9,747 nucleotides of DNA, taken from the NCBI GenBank assembly GCA_003136795.1, contig PLDP01000131.1:11547-21293 (forward strand), in the 5' to 3' direction. The position numbers and the translations under genes were made by a program. Positions 6,718 through 9,747 of this stretch are shown one piece after another. A model generated the notes under the pieces. The model made no database searches. It was not told the origin of the DNA and saw only the letters and a program-made list of their open reading frames with translations. The DNA is from Actinomycetota bacterium. Its GTDB lineage: Bacteria > Actinomycetota > Thermoleophilia > Gaiellales > Gaiellaceae. How positions within the stretch are numbered: position 1 is the first letter of the stretch; each line of letters begins with the position of its first letter.

Positions 6718-6739
6718 GAAAAGTCTATAATAGAAAAGT
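6718..6739. promoter_or_regulatory. Divergent promoter/operator between RIC and OsmC genes
   Basis: TCTATAATAGA (6724-6734) is an inverted repeat with perfect 5-bp arms around one base, and contains TATAAT on the plus strand and TATTAT on the minus strand, so it can serve as -10 in both directions. Two direct copies of GAAAAGT (6718-6724 and 6733-6739) flank and overlap it. It sits 43-50 bp before the OsmC start and about 60 bp before the RIC start. CATTCA (6702-6707) lies at -35 distance on the plus strand but is a poor match. A regulator such as the SufR-like protein may bind here (inference). Confidence 0.55.
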
Positions 6740-6781
6740 GTTGGGGCGAAGCCGTTTCTGATGTGAAGGGAGATGAGCGCG

Positions 6782-7237
6782 ATGAGTGAGCTGCGGTTCG
6801 AGGTTGGGCTCGAGTGGTCGGGCAGCGGCCGTGAGGGAGCCGGCAGGATCGTGACCGACGACATCGAGTTGGAGTACTCCACGCCGGCGTCGATGGGCGG
6901 GCGCGGTACCGGCACCAACCCGGAGGAGCTGCTCGTGTGTGCGGTCGCCTCCTGCTACTCAGCGACATTGCTCGGCCTGCTTCGCCACACGGGTCTTCCG
7001 GCGAGCGCGGTGCGGGTCGAGGCGGCGGGGACCGTCGGCGGCTACCCGGCCCGCGCTCGGTTCGAGCGGCTCGTCGTTTCCCCGACGATCGTCGGCGGTG
7101 ACCCGGCGCGCGTGGGCGAGTACGAGCGGGTCGCGGAGACGGCGCACGAGCGCTGCTTCATCGGCCGCACGATCGCCGGCAACGTCGACTACCAGGTCGG
7201 TTGGGTGGCGGTCGAGCCGATGCCGGTGGCGGCATGA
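6782..7237 (+). CDS. OsmC/Ohr family protein
   Basis: A 151-residue protein of the OsmC/Ohr peroxidase family, which reduces organic hydroperoxides with a reactive cysteine pair. The two cysteines are C58 in ASCYSATLL and C125 in AHERCFIGRTI; the supporting PEELL with E49 is also present. C53 is extra. The middle region TGLPASAVRVEAAGTV and the last part match the family's two-layer fold. I start at ATG 6782 because GAAGGGAG (6765-6772) then stands about 9 nt away; the ATG at 6773 in the same frame is too close to it. The CFIG in place of the CP(Y/V)S of Ohr points to the broader OsmC-like group, so the substrate is uncertain. It is divergent from the RIC gene. Its stop overlaps an ATG (7234) that opens the truncated reductase frame. 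Confidence 0.92.
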   Translation: MSELRFEVGLEWSGSGREGAGRIVTDDIELEYSTPASMGGRGTGTNPEELLVCAVASCYSATLLGLLRHTGLPASAVRVEAAGTVGGYPARARFERLVVSPTIVGGDPARVGEYERVAETAHERCFIGRTIAGNVDYQVGWVAVEPMPVAA

Positions 7238-7747
7238 TCGACGCGCCTCCGTCCTCGGTGCCGCCCAGCCTCGGCCCGCTCCAGGCGCCCGCGGGCCTCC
7301 CGGTTGGAAATGGGATCGTCGTTGAATGAGCGCGGACGCGTCGGTGGGCGAGAAGATGTCTTCGCGGCCGGAGACGCTGTCTGCTTCCCCGCTGCCGCCC
7401 TCAATGAGACGATGCGAGTGGAGCACGAAGACCACGCGAAGAGCCACGGACGACTGGCGGGGATAAATATGGCCGGGGCGGACGAACCCTACGATCAGTT
7501 GCCGTTCTTCTACTCCGACCTGTTCGACGTCGGCTACGAAGCGGTTGGCGAGCTTGACCCCCGCCAGGAGACGGTCGCTGAGTGGGACGAGCCGAACCGC
7601 AAAGGCATCGTGTACTACCTCGACGCCGAGCGGCGGCCGCGCGGCGTTCTGCTCTGGAACATTTTCGGCCGCATCGACGCAGCCCGCGACCTGATCCAGG
7701 CTCGCCGGCCGATCGAGGCGAGCACGCTGAGCGAGTCGGGTGGATGA
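7234..7747 (+). pseudogene. C-terminal half of an FAD-dependent pyridine nucleotide-disulfide reductase
   Basis: The segment from about 7285 reads APAGLPVGNGIVV; a one-base insertion near 7320-7325 causes a TGA, and the next frame continues NERGRV, then DVFAAGDAVCFP, RVEHEDHAKSHGRLAGINMA and LPFFYSDLFDVGYEAVGEL to TGA 7745-7747. This matches the second FAD-contact motif (FAAGD) and the C-terminal domain of ferredoxin-reductase/AIF-type flavoproteins of about 400 residues. The first FAD-binding motif (GxGxxG) and the NADH-binding domain are missing; residues from ATG 7234 (MIDAPPSSVPPSLGPLQ) do not resemble them. The family reduces Rieske or other ferredoxins with NAD(P)H, which would suit the Rieske gene at 1715. 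The stop overlaps the sigma factor start as ATGA. Not expected to be active as it stands. Confidence 0.8.
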
Positions 7748-8409
7748 GCGCGACCGAGGAGTTGCTCGATGCGCGGTCGCTTCTGCTGCCGCAGGCGAGC
7801 ACGCGGACACGGCCGACGCTCCGGCTGGATGCGGAGTCTCGGGCGTGGTGGGCGCGCCTGCATGGCGCTGAGCCTGCGCGTGCCTGCGCGATTGCCGAGC
7901 TCCACGAGCGACTCCGGCTTGAGGCGTGGTTCCATATCCGGCTGCGCGCTAGAAGAATGCCGGCATTCCCCAGTAGTGATCTCAACGATCTTGCCGTTCA
8001 GGCTGCCAACGACGCACTGCTCGCTGTCGTGCGCAAACTTGACGAGTTCCGGGGCGAAAGTCAGTTCTGGACGTGGGCGCGAAGATTCGCCCAGCTCGAA
8101 GCGGCGGTCAGCATCCGCCGGCGTCTCGGACACGATCAGCTCGCGAAGGATCCTGCGCGCACGCTCGAGGTTCCCGACCCCGGATGCTCACCGCAGGACC
8201 GCGCAGAGATTCGCGAACTATTGTGGAAGGTCAACGACCTGATCGCCAACCGGCTAACGCCACGCCAGCGAACCGTTCTGATCGCAATAGCGATCGATGG
8301 TGTTTCGGCCGCGACGCTCGCGATCGAGCTTGGCACAACTCCCGGCGCGATCTACAAGACCGTCCACGACGCGCGTAGGAAGCTGGCCGCTGAGCTGGCA
8401 TTGGGCTGA
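7744..8409 (+). CDS. ECF-type RNA polymerase sigma factor
   Basis: A 221-residue sigma factor that would direct RNA polymerase to a special promoter set. Region 2 spans about residues 45-130 (AIAELHERLRLEAWFHIRLR, then KLDEFRGESQFWTWARRFAQ), and region 4 about 160-215 (LTPRQRTVLIAIAIDGVSAA and ELGTTPGAIYKTVHDARRKL, a helix-turn-helix). There is no region 1.1 or 3. The ATG at 7744 overlaps the stop of the truncated reductase, so it may depend on readthrough from the OsmC side. Such ECF genes are often followed by a zinc-finger anti-sigma gene; none is seen here, since the next gene is a phosphomannomutase-like protein after a 68-bp gap. The N-terminal 35 residues are variable and unrecognised. 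Confidence 0.9.
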   Translation: MSATEELLDARSLLLPQASTRTRPTLRLDAESRAWWARLHGAEPARACAIAELHERLRLEAWFHIRLRARRMPAFPSSDLNDLAVQAANDALLAVVRKLDEFRGESQFWTWARRFAQLEAAVSIRRRLGHDQLAKDPARTLEVPDPGCSPQDRAEIRELLWKVNDLIANRLTPRQRTVLIAIAIDGVSAATLAIELGTTPGAIYKTVHDARRKLAAELALG

Positions 8410-8477
8410 GTGGTATGGAGAGATGGCTAACGCGCGCTTAGACACGGCCGCGAATTTCTGCAGGAAGGCAGCGAACC

Positions 8478-9233
8478 ATGAAACGACGTGTTATCGCTTT
8501 TGACTTAGACAACACGCTGGCTGACAGCAAGTCTCCGATCACCCAACAGATGGCCGATTTGTTAAATGACCTGTTGCGGGAGTTTCAGGTTTGTGTGATC
8601 TCCGGTGGAAAATTTGGGCAGTTCGAAGAGCAAGTACTGAACAACCTGAGAGCTGCTCCTCGCGCACTGGCGGCATTGCACATCATGCCGACCTGCGGGA
8701 CGCGCTATTTCCGGTTCGATCTCGCGGCCAAGGCGTGGCAGCAGGTGTATGCCGAGGATCTCACCGCCGATCAGCGGGTCAGGATCGTGGCCGCTCTCAA
8801 CAAGGGTGCAGACGCACTCGGGTACCGCGCAACGAAACTTTGGGGCGCGCAGATCGAAGATCGAGGCAGCCAGATTACGTTTTCGGCGCTCGGCCAGGAA
8901 GCTCCAGTGACCAGCAAGCAAGCCTGGGATCCAGACGGTACGAAGAAGCGGAAACTCCGCGACTACGTTGCAGCAGCAATTCCCGAGTTCGAAGTTCGGG
9001 TCGGCGGCTCCACATCAATCGACGTAACCAGGCCCGGTATCGATAAAGCGTACGGGATCAAGAAACTTATCGAGTTGCTAGCCGTGACCAAGGAGGATGT
9101 CATTTTCATCGGAGACAGATTGAGCAAGGGCGGCAACGACTACCCTGTCAAAGCGATGGGTGTCGACTGCTTGGCGGTATCCCGGTGGCAGGACACGGCG
9201 CTCGTTATCCAGACGATATTAGGCGTGACTTGA
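8478..9233 (+). CDS. HAD-IIB phosphomannomutase-like protein (eukaryote-type alpha-PMM fold)
   Basis: A 251-residue HAD-superfamily protein, about the length of human PMM2 (246). Motif I is FDLDNTLADSK with D9 and D11; motif II is VISGGKFGQFEEQV; the substrate-binding TSKQAWDPDGTKKRKLRDY lies mid-protein; GGSTSIDV (from G176) leads to DKAYGIKKLI (K190); motif IV is FIGDRLSKGGNDYPV (D213, G218-D221). This pattern fits interconversion of mannose-6-phosphate and mannose-1-phosphate for GDP-mannose; a sugar-phosphate phosphatase role is the alternative. GGAAGG precedes the ATG at good spacing. Base composition is visibly less GC-rich than upstream genes, with codons such as TTA and AAA, so this gene and its downstream neighbours may have been acquired separately. 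Two genes on is a PMI-type cupin, the preceding step of the same pathway. Confidence 0.88.
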   Translation: MKRRVIAFDLDNTLADSKSPITQQMADLLNDLLREFQVCVISGGKFGQFEEQVLNNLRAAPRALAALHIMPTCGTRYFRFDLAAKAWQQVYAEDLTADQRVRIVAALNKGADALGYRATKLWGAQIEDRGSQITFSALGQEAPVTSKQAWDPDGTKKRKLRDYVAAAIPEFEVRVGGSTSIDVTRPGIDKAYGIKKLIELLAVTKEDVIFIGDRLSKGGNDYPVKAMGVDCLAVSRWQDTALVIQTILGVT

Positions 9234-9278
9234 GATGCCGATTGATGCGGGTCTTTCGTGGCCGCGTGAGTCAAGCCG

Positions 9279-9641
9279 GTGACCTCCGATCATGATGAGC
9301 GACCGTGGGGCAACTACACGGTGCTCGACGAGGCGACCGACTACAAGGTCAAACGCATCACCGTGCTTGCGGGAAAACGGCTCAGCTACCAACGCCATGC
9401 GCGTCGAGAAGAACACTGGTTTATCGTTCACGGGGCGGGCCGCGTCACGCTGGAAGGCGAAGAGTCCAATGTCCTCGCGGGAACAGCTGTCGACGTCCCC
9501 GTCGGAGCCGCCCACCGGATCGCCAACACCGGAGAAATACAGCCTTTGATATTCATCGAAGTACAACGCGGCGACTACTTCGGCGAGGATGACATCGTCC
9601 GCCTTGAGGACGATTACGGTCGAGCTAGCGGGACTCAATGA
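9279..9641 (+). CDS. Stand-alone phosphomannose isomerase-type cupin
   Basis: A 120-residue single-domain cupin matching the isomerase domain found at the end of type II mannose-6-phosphate isomerase/mannose-1-phosphate guanylyltransferases. RPWGNYTVLDEA at the start, LSYQRHARREEHWFIVHGAG and DVPVGAAHRIANTG are typical; likely metal ligands are Q38, H40, E45 and H79. It would convert fructose-6-phosphate to mannose-6-phosphate, feeding the phosphomannomutase-like enzyme encoded just upstream. The GTG at 9279 is chosen because no in-frame ATG precedes RPWGNY; the ribosome binding site is weak. No nucleotidyltransferase domain is attached. Its TGA overlaps a further ATG (9638), so the operon continues past the window. 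Alternative: a general sugar-binding cupin of unknown activity. Confidence 0.9.
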   Translation: MTSDHDERPWGNYTVLDEATDYKVKRITVLAGKRLSYQRHARREEHWFIVHGAGRVTLEGEESNVLAGTAVDVPVGAAHRIANTGEIQPLIFIEVQRGDYFGEDDIVRLEDDYGRASGTQ

Positions 9642-9660
9642 GATCGATCGACTCAATGAG
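9632..9660 (+). repeat. Direct repeat GACTCAATGAG duplicated over a start codon
   Basis: GACTCAATGAG occurs at 9632-9642 and again at 9650-9660, an exact 11-bp repeat with an 18-bp period. Each copy contains an in-frame ATG (9638 and 9656), so the repeat doubles the start codon of the last gene. The second copy extends into CGACTCAATGAGTCG (9649-9663), a palindrome with 7-bp arms. Confidence 0.75.
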
Positions 9661-9747
9661 TCGCGACCGTTTCGGTCGAGATACGAACGTGACTGGAGCA
9701 GCCCACAATCGCGCTCGCGAACCTGCCGAACGGCTGGTCTACGAGGA
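9638..9747 (+). CDS. Start of a further gene, truncated by the window end
   Basis: The frame is open from ATG 9638, which overlaps the cupin TGA as ATGA, to the window end: MRSIDSMSRDRFGRDTNVTG followed by a charged stretch ending ERLVYE. Later in-frame starts are ATG 9656 and GTG 9689. About 36 residues are visible, too few to name a family. The four-base overlap and uninterrupted frame are the evidence that it is real. In the sugar-nucleotide context a glycosyltransferase or nucleotide-sugar enzyme would be natural, but nothing in the residues shows this. Confidence 0.5.
   Translation, partial: MRSIDSMSRDRFGRDTNVTGAAHNRAREPAERLVYE
9664..9678 (+). other. Small inverted repeat CGACCG-TTT-CGGTCG
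   Basis: Perfect 6-bp arms around a three-base loop, directly after the palindrome at 9649-9663. There is no run of T after it and it lies inside the open frame starting at 9638, so it is not a convincing terminator; it could be an RNA hairpin or chance. Confidence 0.35.

Overview
High-GC bacterial DNA, most likely from an actinobacterium. The gene families and very GC-rich third codon positions suggest a Thermoleophilia-type lineage, but that placement is inference. Genes are tightly packed, and many start codons overlap the preceding stop by 1-4 nt.

Layout. (1) 1-712, minus: the N-terminal part of a pyruvate-dehydrogenase-type E1 alpha gene, whose start is overlapped by the last 37 codons of a glyceraldehyde-3-phosphate dehydrogenase gene that has no body. 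(2) 687-1204, minus: a secreted cupredoxin with an apparent frameshift in its signal peptide. (3) 1407-2498, plus: an operon of 7Fe ferredoxin, Rieske protein, an unrecognised 76-aa protein and a DUF2249 protein. (4) 2601-3839, minus: DUF59 Fe-S assembly protein, a SufR-like regulator with C-terminal cysteines, and a truncated CopD-like membrane protein. (5) 3860-5300, plus, starting 20 bp from (4): a broken NnrS-like membrane protein, an unrecognised 124-aa protein, a DUF2269 membrane protein and the tail of a radical SAM/SPASM enzyme. (6) 5256-6664, minus: a RIC/YtfE-type di-iron Fe-S repair protein followed by a second, frameshifted NnrS-like membrane protein. (7) 6782-8409, plus: OsmC/Ohr-like protein, the C-terminal half of an FAD-dependent pyridine nucleotide reductase, and an ECF sigma factor. 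(8) 8478-9747, plus, with visibly lower GC: phosphomannomutase-like HAD protein, phosphomannose-isomerase-type cupin, and the start of another gene.

Regions 3-7 read as one neighbourhood for redox and nitrosative stress: electron carriers (ferredoxin, Rieske), Fe-S assembly and repair (DUF59, RIC), a probable Fe-S-sensing repressor/activator, NnrS-like membrane proteins, DUF2249 and a peroxide-handling OsmC. The working idea is defence against nitric oxide or other Fe-S-damaging agents; no NO reductase or nitrite reductase is visible. Two A+T-rich divergent promoters (3840-3859 and 6718-6739) would switch opposing arms together.

The second strong theme is damage. Three enzymes (GAPDH, radical SAM/SPASM, FAD reductase) survive only as C-terminal ends, at least one membrane gene seems to have lost its middle, and at least five single-base frameshifts can be placed. 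Neighbouring gene borders are still neat. Either this is real gene erosion by deletion, or the assembly has collapsed segments and carries indels; the sequence alone cannot decide.
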